A stretch of DNA of 64,000 nt from Heterocephalus glaber (lineage: Eukaryota; Chordata; Mammalia; Rodentia; Bathyergidae), in contig NW_004624743.1 in assembly GCF_000247695.1 (NCBI RefSeq), positions 8,969,326 to 9,033,325 of the forward strand. The letters run 5' to 3'. Position numbers and translations under genes: made by a program. Below are positions 1 to 10,807 of the stretch, piece by piece; positions within the stretch are counted from its first letter, which is position 1; every line of letters begins with the position of its first letter. The notes beneath the pieces are model-generated. The model saw nothing but the letters and a program-made list of their open reading frames with translations. It did no database searches and was not told the origin of the DNA.

Positions 1-190
1 CTCCTCCTCTGCTCACTGCCCACAGTAAGAGTGAGCAACTCGTATGCCAGGCCCTTCTACCACACTGCTTTTGCCTTGGAACCAAATGACTTTGGATTGA
101 ATCCGCTGGAACAATGAGCCAAAATAAACTTCTCCTCTAAATTGTGAGTGTTGAATATTTTGTTCCAGTGGTAAGAAGGTGAATAAAACA
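1..190 (+). mobile_element. MaLR LTR, 3' part, cut by window edge
   Basis: The segment resembles the 3' end of a rodent MaLR (ERVL-MaLR) LTR. It has a stretch ending in a tgagccaaaataaac block that carries the LTR polyadenylation signal, followed by the typical tctcctctaaattgtg run. The same architecture recurs at 10808-11120 and 50502-50890. The start lies outside the window, so neither target duplication nor internal region can be judged. It is non-coding and the short reading frame across it on the other strand has no support. Confidence 0.7.
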
Positions 191-604
191 ATAGTCTTTA
201 TCTTTGCCCACTTGGTGTTGAATAAAATAAAATCTAAACCTCCAGCAGAACAGAAGAATGCCAGCACATATGCATCTTCTCCATGAAGTAGTTCAGTTCT
301 GCTTTTAATTCCAAGGTATTGTTTTCCTGAGATGTTGTGTACAGGTGTTAATTTCAAGCCACACTCTCATGGAAATTCTTTGCTCCAGTCTCTCCCCTTG
401 GTTTTCAATGTATATTTTCACAATCATGGTGAATCTAGCAATATCTTCTGAGAAAATAAAGTTAGTTTAAATTACCACTAATCCTAACTGTTTTAAATTA
501 CATTTTCAACCTTTCTAATTTAGATCTCTAGAAAAAGTGGCTAGGATGATTCAAATCAACCCTTCCACTGAGAACAATTAGAAGTTTAGCATCACTGATT
601 GACT
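191..604. other. no gene or repeat recognised
   Basis: AT-rich sequence between the MaLR end and the microsatellite. I see no coding signature, RNA gene or repeat family that I can name. Confidence 0.5.
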
Positions 605-655
605 CTGTGTGTGTGTGTGTGTGTGTGTGTGAGGGAGAGAGACAGAGGGAGAGAG

Positions 656-714
<59 letters not shown>
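605..714. repeat. compound (TG)n / (GA)n microsatellite
   Basis: Two TG runs (about 605-631 and 659-693) are separated by a GAGGGAGAGAGACAGAGG-type purine segment and followed by an uninterrupted GA run to about 714. On the complementary strand this produces a low-complexity Ser/Leu/His/Thr reading frame that is an artefact. Confidence 0.97.
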
Positions 715-716
<2 letters not shown>

Positions 717-1446
717 ATTAGTGTAGACCTCAGAGAATTGCCAAGGTAGGAAACTATTGTGAGTCAAGATCCAAGAGAGAAAGGAACTCCATCTGGGGCT
801 ACTTCTACATTAGGGACATCTGCTGATTTTGACAGATACAAGCTGAGAAGCTGAAAAGCACGTGTCGTAGACTCTCACATTTGGGGGTGGGGAAGTTGAC
901 AGTTGGAGGCACTAGATATCCCTGATAAAACTCTCAAGGTTTTGGTGTGATGTCACAAGGCTATAGCCAGGAAGAAGGATAAACTGAAAATAAGTAAAAG
1001 TAAGGATTAAAGTAAAGATTAAAGTTGAGTTTCAACTCATCTTTATGTTTAGATAAAGTAATCTGTGCTTTCAAATGCTCTAAGATTGCTTACATAAATT
1101 TATATGTTTTAATGCCTGGCAACAACATTTTAGGGAAAAAAAACTAAATTCAGGCATATAAGGAAACAATAATCCACCTTACGCCATGGGATAAAGACAT
1201 AAATCATAGGAATAACATCATCAAGGTGCTGAAAGATAATAAATGCTAATCTGGAATTCTGTGGATATGGCAGCCACGAGGCTGAGGTGAATATATTCAT
1301 GCACAGAAGGTTACAGAACAAAGTCAGCAGTTCAGCACAAAAGGAAAATAACATATCTTTGAAGCTTAAATTAATTGTAAGAGGCGATCAAAATATACAT
1401 TAAATATTTAATTATTTTTAAAAACATTATAATAAAAGACATTACC
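715..1446. other. no gene or repeat recognised
   Basis: AT-rich, apparently unique sequence up to the mariner fossil. The 5' part of the mariner element may extend back into the last part of this stretch, but I could not align it. Confidence 0.45.
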
Positions 1447-1751
1447 ATGGAGACACTTCAAAAGACCCAACCCCTTGCTTCAAACACACTTATCCCATCG
1501 TTCTTGCCAATTTCTGAAGTAGTTCTGGAAATCTCCTTCAATGCATTTAACAGTACGAAGAAAAATATGGTGAATTTTGTTGACAAGTGCCATCCAAGAG
1601 ACAGGGTAACTCTTGAAAACATTACAGTATGTTCTCATCCACCTTATTCACCAGATCTTGCAACCTGAGACTTCTGGTCCTTCCTTGAAGTCAAAATGAC
1701 CATGAAAAGTAAATATAATGAATTGATTCTGGACATCTAGGTAGCCATGAC
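1447..1751 (+). pseudogene. Tc1/mariner transposase fossil, 5' fragment
   Basis: The frame starting at 1447 contains HPPYSPDLAT (1636-1665), the signature of mariner-type transposases just before the third catalytic aspartate of the DDD triad. A TGA follows at 1666-1668. In the same frame the downstream codons read DFWSFLEVKMTMKSK, matching the D-F-x-x-F-x-K-x-K-M-T block of the family. The upstream half does not align with confidence. The element is disabled by at least two in-frame stops and is split by the LTR at 1752-2275, with its C-terminal part resuming at 2282. Catalytic activity would have been DNA cut-and-paste transposition in the nucleus. Confidence 0.75.
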
Positions 1752-2281
1752 TGTTGGGAGCAATGCTACATAATTCTAGGGAAAAGTCATTTCAGTAGGC
1801 CTAGTTCTCCTGCCTACAGCCCAGCTAGGACATTCCAGACATAATTGCATTTTGGCCTCTGGTGACAACTGAGACTTCAGTGATCCCCGGATGCTGTAAT
1901 CTCCAGGACAAGACCACACCTGTGGGGGACACCAGGGAGGAACCAAATCTTCATCTGCATAGTTCCTCATTGTTCTTAGATTTCCACTGCCCACCCCCCA
2001 GCCTTTTGTTACACCTTGTTTATCCCAATGTGAAGTACTGAACTCTATATTTCACTTGTTACATTTGATTCCCCGTGTACTGAATAAAAGGTGCTGCAAG
2101 CTAGGCGGTTTTTGTCTTTGCCGCCCAGAGCAGCACTGATCAGACCCAAAGCTCAGCTTCTTCTCAGTCTCATTTGTCTACCTTTCCTGTAATTCGCCGT
2201 GTGCTGCCGTGGCTCACAGGAGACTAGGACTTACTGCAGAGGTTCTGGTAGTGTCCCCTTCCCCTGTTCCCTACACATGAC
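1746..2281. repeat. 6-bp target-site duplication (CATGAC) flanking the LTR
   Basis: CATGAC occurs at 1746-1751 immediately before the LTR's TG and again at 2276-2281 immediately after its terminal CA. Six base pairs is the duplication length made by ERVK-type (beta-retroviral) integrases. Collapsing the two copies keeps the flanking mariner reading frame in phase, which supports the boundaries. Confidence 0.85.
1752..2275 (+). mobile_element. solo LTR, ERVK (ERV2)-like
   Basis: This 524-bp element begins TGTTGGGAGC, a start typical of rodent ERVK/IAP-class LTRs, and ends CTACA. It has an AATAAA signal at 2083-2088 followed by an R/U5-like pyrimidine-rich region. It is flanked by a 6-bp duplication and there is no internal proviral sequence on either side, so it is a solo LTR left by recombination. 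It interrupts a mariner transposase fossil and therefore post-dates it. The exact subfamily is not recognised. Confidence 0.85.
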
Positions 2282-2385
2282 ATTGCATATAAAGACCATT
2301 AGGAAAAAGGAATTCCAGAACTGCTTTAGAATGTGGCAAGAATGATGGGATAAGTGTGGCTGATGCCAGGAAGAGTATTTGAGAG
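2282..2385 (+). pseudogene. Tc1/mariner transposase fossil, 3' fragment
   Basis: In phase with the 1447-1751 fragment once the LTR and one duplication copy are removed, the sequence reads KEFQNCFRMWQE, then a stop, WDKC, another stop, and EEYFE. This matches the mariner C-terminal block (K-D-F-Q-x-C-F-x-x-W-Q-x-R-W-D-x-C, ending Y-F-E-G-D). The two parts are one element split by the LTR insertion. Confidence 0.75.
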
Positions 2386-2689
2386 GGATAAATGGCAGTG
2401 AATCTTTTGTTGTGAATAGTTTGTTTTTCATTTTATGCATTCACTATAGCTTTAGACCCCATCTCATATCACAAAAGCAAGCTCAGAAACACAAGAATAT
2501 GGAAATATTTCATAGGATTATATATCTGAATTAATATGACCTCTCTGCAGCATAGACAGTTTGTATTTCTAGGACTGGACGATGATAGCATTTTATGCGG
2601 AAGAGTATAAATAATGTGAAAAAGTTCTAAAGATTTTATGCTTTCCAGGAAATGGTAAAGTGATTAATGTGTATCAGACTATATTAATG
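2386..2689. other. no gene or repeat recognised
   Basis: AT-rich sequence between the mariner fossil and an L1 fragment. It may contain further diverged L1, but nothing I can support. Confidence 0.4.
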
Positions 2690-3032
2690 GTAAAGGATTG
2701 TATTGGTAATTAACTAATGGAAGGGAAATAACAGAACCAATATGTAATTTCTACAGAGAAAGAAAAGAAAAAGCAACATAAAAAAGTGGGAAAAAGAGAA
2801 CAAATGCTATGATGATACCATAGTCACATTAAATGTGAATATACTATTGGAATCAAAGGAAAAGGAACTGTCAGACAAAAATTTTGCTGAAACCTTGCTC
2901 TTGCAAGTGTCATAGTTTAAATCTAAAGTTGCAGGAAAAGTTTTAAAAAGGATGCAAAAATATAGCAAAGTTTGGCAAGGATATTAAAATACAAAATTTC
3001 AGGTTCATATCACTTATAAATACAGATGCAAA
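2690..3032 (+). mobile_element. L1 fragment, ORF2 region, plus orientation
   Basis: Recognisable pieces include a block around 2818-2880 resembling the ORF2 N-terminal (endonuclease) coding region and a block at 3000-3032 resembling the reverse-transcriptase region (the ISLINxDAK-type motif). The fragment is riddled with stops. It ends abruptly at an inverted repeat, beyond which L1 sequence runs in the opposite orientation. Confidence 0.5.
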
Positions 3033-3049
3033 CATCTGTATTTATAAGT
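3012..3049. repeat. perfect 17-bp inverted repeat, 4-nt loop
   Basis: ACTTATAAATACAGATG (3012-3028) and its exact reverse complement (3033-3049) are separated only by CAAA. The left arm belongs to the plus-strand L1 fragment. The right arm is the first sequence of the junction to a minus-strand L1 fragment. It is a rearrangement scar rather than a functional RNA, as far as the context shows. Confidence 0.95.
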
Positions 3050-3400
3050 CCCAAGGTACACCTATTTTTCTGCAGATGACTCAAATGTATCCTACTTTGT
3101 GGCAGAGTAGTACTCCATTGTGTATAAACACCACATTTGCTTTATCCATTCTTCTGTTGATTGGACTATAGACCACTTGCAAGACTTACCACTGTGAGTT
3201 GTGCTGCTACAAACATTGACATACATGTATATCAATATCAAGTATACTGTAATATAGCTTTAAATTTTTCTGGAAGATACCTAGAATGGGGAGATCTGGG
3301 TCAAATGGTATTTCTGGTTTTAGATTTTTGAGGAATCTCCATATTGATTTCCATAGTGATTGTACTAGTTCGCATTCCCATGTATACTTTTGTTTATCTT
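3050..3400 (-). mobile_element. L1 3' region, minus orientation
   Basis: The sequence matches the antisense of the L1 segment at the end of ORF2 and start of the 3' UTR: a gcagagtagtactccattgtgtataaa block, a tttgctttatccattcttctgttga block, and the fragment running to ccatagtgattgtactagtt. It is truncated on both sides and non-coding. Confidence 0.75.
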
Positions 3401-3605
3401 TGCCTAGTTGTTCAATTAAAACTAAAAGTAGAGTATTGAGGGTCTACTTTTGAAATGCTCGTGTTGTTCCTTGAATTCTATGAGATTTGCTTTATTCATC
3501 ACAGTGCTGTAGTGTTAGGTATGGGTATGTTTACAATTGTTATATCTTCTTGAAGAATTGCACTTTTCATCAATAAAAAATGTCCCTCTTTGGGGATAAT
3601 AACTT
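3400..3605 (-). mobile_element. ancient L1 (L1M-like), left part, antisense
   Basis: Diverged match to the antisense of an old L1 ORF2/3' segment (cctagttgttcaatt, then a ttgttatatcttcttgaagaattg block and aaaatgtccctcttt). The same element continues after 4333. A younger L1 has inserted in between. Confidence 0.65.
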
Positions 3606-4314
3606 TAAACAAATATTTGTGTTAGTACATGTTTGTAGTACACCATGTTTATATTCCTTGTGGGGAGTTGGTACATGTACATAACACATCTCGATTCCAG
3701 TTTTAAATCTCTTTCCGATCTTCGTTCCCCCTCCTTTCATCTCTTGATCGTCTTCCCCTTTGAGAAAGATCTTCCTCCCCAGTTCCTATTATCTTTTACT
3801 TTGCTCTTTATTTACACTTTGGGTTTATCATATAAGAGAAACCATGTGATATTTAACTTTGTGTATCCAACTTATTTCACTTACCATTATTGACTCAAAG
3901 TGCATCTATTTTCTTACAAATGAATCATTTATCTTTCTTTATGGCAGAGTAGTACTCTATTACCAGATTTTCTTTATCCATTTATCTACTGATGGATATA
4001 TAGATGGCTTCCAAGACTTAGCTATTATGAATTGTTCGGCTAGAAACATGGGTATGTATATATTAATGTATATAATGTCTTTAAATCTTTTGATAAGATA
4101 CCTAGGAAGGAAATAGCTAGGTCACATGCAATTGCTAGTTTCAACTTTTGAGAGATCTCCATACTAATTTCCATAGTGGTTGTAGCAGTTTAGATCCTGT
4201 TAGAGAAATGCAAACAGTGAGATGCCATCTTACCCCAGAAGAATGGTCACCAAGAAGTAAACTAATTAAATACGTTGATGGGGCCGGGAGGAAAAAGGAA
4301 CTCTTTTACACTAC
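3606..4314 (-). mobile_element. rodent L1, 5'-truncated and 5'-inverted
   Basis: The 3' UTR and ORF2 end are on the minus strand from about 3606 to 4195. The remainder, 4200-4314, is L1 sequence in plus orientation, corresponding to the segment immediately upstream in the L1 (aaatgcaaacagtgagatgccatcttacc, ending at ttttacactac). The two parts are adjacent in the parent element, so this is a typical 5' inversion from twin priming. Degenerate duplications (around 3597-3614 and 4315-4332) flank it. It sits inside an older L1. Confidence 0.75.
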
Positions 4315-6211
4315 ATAGTAACATTTTAAAAATCTATTTTGTCTGACATTACTATGCTATTACAATTCTCTTTTAGTTGCTATTTGCATAATATATGCTT
4401 TTCCATCCTTTCTTTTCAACATTTTTATATATTTTAATTTAAAATATGCCTTCTTTGCATGGCATAGATTTGGACATTTTTGTTAATTGTTTTTCTCCAG
4501 AAAGCAAGCCTTAGAACTTTTGAATTTTGATTGCAATGTCTAATTCATTCATATTATTCATGTGCTTGGACTGACAGGTATCATTTTGTTTTTTTAAATT
4601 TGTTTATTTGTCTCTGTTCCTACTTTACTGTATTCTTTTCTATTAAGTAACTATTTTCTAACTATACTATTGTAATTACTTTAATAATTTTAGCTACAGT
4701 ATATATTTTAGATTCTTTTCCTAAAGGTAGGGCTTTTATATACCCATCATTGGAATCTATTTTGCATGTATATTAACAATTGCAGTAAGATATGGAAGCT
4801 TAACTATATTGTCTCTTCGCTTTCGTCATTTGTTCATATATATAAACAAAGTAATATACATTATATATAATCTATGCATGTTACAAACCCAAGAATGCAT
4901 AGTTACAATTTTTACTTTATGTGATTAATGTCCTTTTAAAAGCCTCAGAGAAGAAAAAAGAGCAAGTGTACTTTCATGTCATTTATTATAACTTGTTTTA
5001 TCCATTTCTATTTCCTTTTCTTCTTTTCCTTTTTTCTCTGATCCAAGTCACCATGCCAATTCATTTCCTTGCTGTAATACAGTTTTATTCGTATCCATTT
5101 CATTTGTGTTTTCATTGGCAAACATGTATTTATATGTTATAGGATCAATAATAGATATAATATAATATATTATAATATACATATAATTTTTGCAACTAAT
5201 ATTTAAATGAATTAAAAGAAAAGATAATAGACACAAAATTATACTTTTTATCTTTACATGATTAGATTCATGTTTTCCTCTTTTACTAAATGTAGATTTA
5301 AACTATTGTCTATTTTTACTTTTATTCCATCTAAAGAACTTAGTTGATCACTCCTTACGAGTCTGCTGACAGTATTATTCTAGGTTGTTTTGGTAATTTG
5401 AAAAATGCCTTAATTTTACCTTCATTTTTGAAGAAAAACTTTTCTCCCAATAAAATGTTTATCAGTTTATTTCTCTTTTAAGCACCTTGAATAAATCCTT
5501 TCACTGAATTTCTGGGCTCCATTATTTTTTAACTTAAAACAGCTTATAACCTTATCAGGTGTCAATAATTCATTTTTCCTGTTGCTTTTAAGAGTTTTTC
5601 TCTGTCTATTGAGTAACAGTACTCTGATTATGATAGGTCTCTGTGTCGATCTTATTGACTACTGGAGGCTCCTGACATGTTGTGAGTGTGTAGATTGATA
5701 TTTTTTGTCGAATTGGGAACAGTTTTAGCCGGTACATCTTCAGATTATTTTACTCTGTCCCTTTTCCCTGTGCTCTTTTCTAATGCTTTCACTACATATA
5801 TGACGGTATATTTAATCTTGTCCCACATTTCTCTGAAACTGTTCCCTTTACTTCATTTTTTTAGTTGTGCTCATACTGCATAATCTGCATAGATCTCTAT
5901 TTAAGCCAGGAGCTATTTATTCTGCCAGTTCAAATTTACTGTTGTGATTTTAAAATTTCAATTTTCGAATTTTGTTGTTTGTAACTTTCAAATTTCAGTT
6001 GTTACCAGCCTTATCATTTAAAAACTTTTTTATGTTTCTTCTCTAAAATTGAGGCATTGTAATTCTTTAGTTTTTAAACACAGTGTCCTTTAGGTTTTTC
6101 ATCTATATGACATCTGCTTTAAAGGCCCCTAAGTCCAACATGTGGGGCACCCCAAAGGCAGAATCTGTTGCCTGCTATTTTATATTTATATGAATCACAC
6201 TTTCATATGAC
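4315..6211 (-). mobile_element. ancient L1 (L1M-like), right part, antisense
   Basis: Continuation of the element at 3400-3605. Matching antisense blocks occur along the length: a gtctgacattactatgctattacaa block near 4340, the ttaattttaccttcatttttgaag block near 5410, the aagagtttttctctgtctattgag block near 5590, and aagtccaacatgtggggcacccc near 6130. It is very diverged. The many short reading frames here are chance openings in old L1. Confidence 0.65.
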
Positions 6212-6296
6212 TTTTTTTTTTTTGGTACCAGAGATTGAAATCAGGTCCTTGCACTTGCAAGGCAGGTGTGGTGCCACTGAGCTAAATCCCTGGTCC
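6212..6296 (-). mobile_element. ID-type tRNA-derived SINE, antisense
   Basis: Read on the minus strand it has a tRNA-like head with A box (TAGCTCAGTGG) and B box (GATTTCAATCTC, slightly decayed), followed by ggtacc and a poly-A tail (the T run at 6212-6222). The 3' half of the tail and an imperfect ttcat(at)gactttt repeat on both sides are consistent with L1-mediated insertion into the surrounding old L1. Confidence 0.85.
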
Positions 6297-6405
6297 TCAT
6301 ATTCATGACTTTTGATATCTTAGACATAAATTTTTAATTCCTGCTTTCACCTTATTAACTGATTAACTGTCACTGGTTGAAAGCAATAGGTCTTCGTAAC
6401 TCCCT

Positions 6406-6824
6406 TGTTGCTGGAACAAAATACATGACAGCCACAAGTTAAAAGATGAAAGGTTTATTGTAGCTCACAGTTTGTAGAGGTTTCAGTCCATAGTTAGCTG
6501 GCTCAAAGGCAGGGACATTGTGGAGAAGAAACGGTCCATGGCAGATCAGACTGGAAGAAACGAGCTTACCTTTTTTCTGTCCTTTTCTATCCCCATCTAA
6601 AGGATGCAAGTTTATTAATTGGTGCCATCTACACCTAGAGTGGGGCTTCCCTCTTCAGTAAATCCATTCAGCCATACTCAGAACCACACTAGTCCAATTA
6701 GATAACTAATCCAGTTACCACTCACTCATATTCCATATTCTCACACCCTAGATCCAGCCACTCCAAAAATCCCCACCTATGAGTGCATGATACTTTGTGG
6801 GACATCTTGATATAAGCCGTAACA
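6406..6824 (-). mobile_element. MaLR LTR, antisense
   Basis: Read on the minus strand it starts TGTTACGGCTTATATCAAG and contains the MaLR-type gtcccac...ctcatag start. It ends with the acaataaacctttcatctttt poly(A)-signal block and gtattttgttccagcaaca. The length (about 419 bp) is right for an intact MaLR LTR. I could not find a clean 5-bp duplication. Confidence 0.75.
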
Positions 6825-7600
6825 GTGTACAATGTGAGGTTGGTGTAGTTTGAGAATCTCAGTTACACAGAAGTAATCCAAAGATCCTCAGTTATGAATG
6901 CTACCTTCAAAACTATAAAACAAATATTCCTACTAGAGTATTTAAAAATGTTTAATATTCCATCATTTTAATCTCTATGAGATTTTTTTCTGTACCATGT
7001 ACATACCAATAAAAAGTTCCAGAATTTGGAAGGTATCGTTGTATAGATTCTTGGGATATATTGAGATATATTTCTCTACACACTCACAGCCTTAGCCTGT
7101 TCTTTCTTGCTTGGCTCCTGAATTCTTTTCTCACACCTGTGTACTACCCCAAATAATTACTTTTGTTCTGGTCTTTTATTTCCCATGATAAGCACCTACA
7201 CTGATTGCCTTCTCTTTAACAGTAGTGCCAGCTTTTCGTGATGACCAGCTGTTTACTCATACATCCAATTCACATACTTCACCATTTTGCCATTTGAGGT
7301 ATTTTATCATTCCATGTATTTTTTTTTTCCTTTGGTCTTATTTCCAACACTTTTGTTATTCTCATTAGTTTTTTCCGTTTAGCAAGAAAATTTAGTGGCA
7401 TTTTTAAGCAAATTATGTTTATTTGGAGAAGAAAAGATGATTGATTAAAAACCACAAGTAGTAAAAATTATTTGTTTACCACAAATGTCTCTAGATAGTA
7501 TAAAGCCAAAATTTAGCCACACAGTTTTCCTAGATCTACTATTAAAATTTCAGAAAAATGTCAGAGAAACAGTTATGAAAGCATAAAAGATTTATCTATG
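6825..7600. other. no gene or repeat recognised
   Basis: AT-rich sequence with no feature I can support between the MaLR LTR and the next L1 cluster. Confidence 0.4.
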
Positions 7601-7639
7601 AGAAACAATACTTACTATTCATAGTGAAAAATTAAAAGT

Positions 7640-8222
7640 ACCTAAAAATCTCCAATTAATTAATCGATGTGTGGCACACAGATATAGTAAATACTATGCA
7701 GCTACTAAAAACGAATTTCCAGTTGATGGGGACTTGGGCCCATCAACTGGAAACTGGATAAAGAAGATGTGGTATTTTTATAAAATGGAGTACTACTCAG
7801 CCATAAAGAATGACAAACTAGAGACTTTTACAGCTAAATGGATGCACATTGAGGCCATACTCTTAAGTGAAATAAATAGGACACACGTGGAAATACCAAA
7901 TAGTTTCTCTAGTGTGAGAAATTGAAAGTACAAATAAGGATTAAAATGATTAAAATGAATAATTGATAATTTGAAATAGGAAGAAAAGGTCCAAAGGGGT
8001 AAGGGAAGTGGGAGGGGAAGGGGAAAGCAACAATTATAAAAAAAAGAAAAAAATGGAAACAAAATCTATGTAAATAGGGAAGGGTGGAGGGGGTGAAGCG
8101 CGCACAGGTAATGGGGACAAAAATAAGAACCAAGATCCATCATGTACAGGTACAAGCACCCAATGCTAAATGTAAACGTATTGAATACCTAAAATGTACC
8201 AATAAAAGAATTTAAATAAAAA
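7640..8222 (+). mobile_element. L1 ORF2 C-terminus and 3' UTR, plus
   Basis: From 7754 the frame reads WIKKMWYFYKMEYYSAIKND and then a WMHIEAILLSEINRTH block, the conserved C-terminus of L1 ORF2 protein, to a stop at 7923. The 3' UTR that follows carries a G-rich purine tract (7985-8030) and ends in a poly(A) tail at 8217-8225. It has a single 3' UTR unit, unlike the copy at 57955-58763. The head (7640-7715) looks like an older L1 fragment, joined through a palindrome at 7716-7753. Confidence 0.85.
7716..7753. repeat. perfect 15-bp inverted repeat, 8-nt loop
   Basis: TTTCCAGTTGATGGG (7716-7730) and its exact reverse complement (7739-7753) are separated by 8 nt. The right arm is in register with the downstream L1 ORF2. 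The left arm is the same L1 segment in inverted orientation, so this is a fold-back or short inversion at the 5' junction of the L1 copy. Confidence 0.95.
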
Positions 8223-8334
8223 AAACAACAACCAAGTTTTGACAAGTGACTAGACTACTATATACTGTGTATATATGTATTATATTTGAGTGTATAGGTC
8301 ACTATACACTACTTCTGTAGTGTACTATACACTA

Positions 8335-8470
8335 TTTCTGCAAGCAGGAAAAAATAGTACAATCACTTTGGAAAACAATTTGGCAGTTCCTTAAAAATTA
8401 CACCTATTATATGATATAGCCACTCCACCCCTAGATATTTGCCCAGGAGAAAGAAAAGCATTTCCATTTT
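8335..8470 (+). mobile_element. old L1 ORF2 fragment, plus
   Basis: The block actttggaaaacaatttggcagttcctt and the following ccactccacccctagatatttgcccag match the well-known L1M ORF2 segment. In the L1 this lies upstream of the sequence at 7640, so this is a separate fragment and not a continuation. Confidence 0.75.
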
Positions 8471-9459
8471 ATTAAAAAAATGAATTTCCAGCTATTAGTG
8501 TCTTATAATATGATAACATTAGTGTAAAAACATACACAATGTGTTCCCACTAAAATAGAAAAATTATGCATTAATTTTTCTTCTTTTACTTAACTGTTCT
8601 TCCTAACATTTAGTAACTAAAAAATGAGAGAAAATTAAATGTTAAGTAAATTATTAACATATGCCTTCTCCAGAGAAAGCTTCAAATTTCCAAGAAAGTA
8701 GTTTCTCTGTGTATCTATATTACTTTGTCTGAGTCTGGATAAGGATAGTTTTAATGTCAATTACATCTTGCATGGCTTTCTTTTCTCTTTTCATTGCCCT
8801 GCCCCTCATAAACAAAGTGCTTTAAACAAAACCAATACCAGGTAATCTTTGTTGAATGTAAGTCATTCAGGCCAGTTTTCTGATTGATATACTCCATGTA
8901 ATTCTCCTTTTAGTAGCAGTAAATTCCTCAGTGGTGGAGGATTGAGACAGATTCTCCATGTTCCATGCTTTATTCTCCCTTTTATTTAACTGAAGTCCTT
9001 GGCAGTGATTCCAACCTGGAAACTCCACAGGTCTTCTGTTGCTTCCAGGGTGGTATTTTGTTCTTTAATTAGACTATAACCTTTGTGCAATGGAGCAATG
9101 CAACGTTTTTGTTCTGTTTTGTTTTAAATCATTTTCCTTTGCTAGTAATAGCTATAGTTAGAGGGAATGGACCAAAAAGGCAGACACCTGAGAAAAAACT
9201 ATCAAATCAATCAGAAGTTCTAGAATTATTCTCAAATTCCACAGGAAGAACTCCTTCATCTGTGCTTCCCTGGTACGTGGTAAGATGTGTTTGTTACATT
9301 TTTTTCCTCTGTAGAATATTTTCAAGGTCCCATGCCTCCCATCTCTGTCCAGAATACAGTGCTTTGAGGTCAAAGCATTAACTTCACTTGCCTCTGTTTT
9401 CATTCCCTAATAGCTCAGAGGACACAGTGATCCCTCAATAAATGACTGTCCTTTATGTA
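8471..9459. other. no gene or repeat recognised
   Basis: Apparently unique sequence. Short reading frames on both strands near 9085-9403 overlap each other and show no domain or splice context. Confidence 0.45.
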
Positions 9460-9680
9460 GCGATCAATCATTCCAATCCTAGTTCTACCATCCATCAACT
9501 GTGTCACTTCAAGATAGTCAGACCTTTGAGTTTAATTTCTTCATTTGTATAATGAAAAAATGCAATTGACTTCATAACCTTATGAGGAGGATTAAAGGAG
9601 GTAAGCAGAACATATCAGTGCTATTTTTATTTGAAAAAAGTGTCATTTATTATGTGCTCAATGAATACACATGAATGATT
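9460..9680 (+). mobile_element. MIR SINE, plus
   Basis: The central block (ctgtgtcacttcaagatagtcagacctttgagttt then cttcatttgtataatg) is the MIR core, followed by the aggattaaaggaggtaagcag and gtgctcaatgaatac blocks typical of the MIR/L2 3' end. It is heavily diverged. Confidence 0.7.
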
Positions 9681-10807
9681 CCTAGTCTAACAGTAGTACT
9701 GAATCAAAATAAGCTTTTTATATGTAAAAGTTTTTATTTGTAAAAAGTCTTACCCAGATTTAAGCAGGTTGCTTGTTTTTTATCCTTATTTCAATTTGCT
9801 TGCCAATGATGCTATCACTTTATGCTATAGTTTACATCTTCATAAGGAGATCTGCTCCCCTTTCTAGTACTCACATATACAGAAATTTCAGTTCATTCGT
9901 TATTAATAGATTATCATGTCCTCTAAAATATATTTTTTTGTATTTATGTCCTCAAAATTAAGTATAACCTGTGAAGAATGCCTGGGTAAGAGTCCAACAC
10001 ACGTTAGATGCTTAATATGTGTTAATGAAAAGTTACAATGAATTAAGGATAAAAAAACTTCAAATTGCTCTTAGGTCTTCTGTCAAAAATAGGGAATAAA
10101 TCTTGGCATAGTATGTAGCATTAAAGCTGACCAAACCAGGTTTCTCAGTTCTACTTTCCAAGTCTTTGTCCTAGAACTGAACTTGGGCAGGTAGGAAGTA
10201 TACTGTAGTTATTCACTTCTATCCTTGGAGGGAAGACCATGGAATTTCAAAATTAATTTTGACAGATATGACAAATGGGGGCTGCCATTTCACACCTAGA
10301 GCGTGAATATTTCAATAGCAAAAAGTCAGCAACTGTTAATTAAAAATGGGTATTGTTAATTGGCCCAGTGTTGTGGTTTTGTCAGCAGCTTCAAACCCTT
10401 TCAGACCTATTTCAGTGGATCCTTATGATCTGATAAATGTCTTTTCTTTCTGGTATGCCTGGTAGCGATTGTGACTCAGACATGTTTCCTTCATCATATT
10501 AGTTCTACAGGTGTATGTGGAGCACAGAGGATTAAGTTCCACCTCAATAGCCCTACTTTTATCTCAGAACAAACCATACACTTAACACCAAAATATGATA
10601 GATACTTACTTGCTTCACAGTTCTGTACAATGTAAAGACCAGGGTAAGGCAAGTGAACTGATGAAGCTGGAATCTGGAAGATTTTCTTTTCTACACCCCC
10701 CTAAAAAATTTGCTTAATTATAGAAGTATTTCAGATAAAATAAAAATTAATCTTCCTTTACGTTATTACAATCTTTAAATGCTCATTCCTCCATTTTTAA
10801 TTATCTC
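9681..10807. other. no gene or repeat recognised
   Basis: AT-rich, apparently unique sequence with no coding or RNA-gene signal that I can support. Confidence 0.45.

Noticed and set aside
7671..7925. Possible small gene with W-I-K-K-M-W-Y start
   Set aside because: It is the C-terminus of L1 ORF2 and is already annotated as such.
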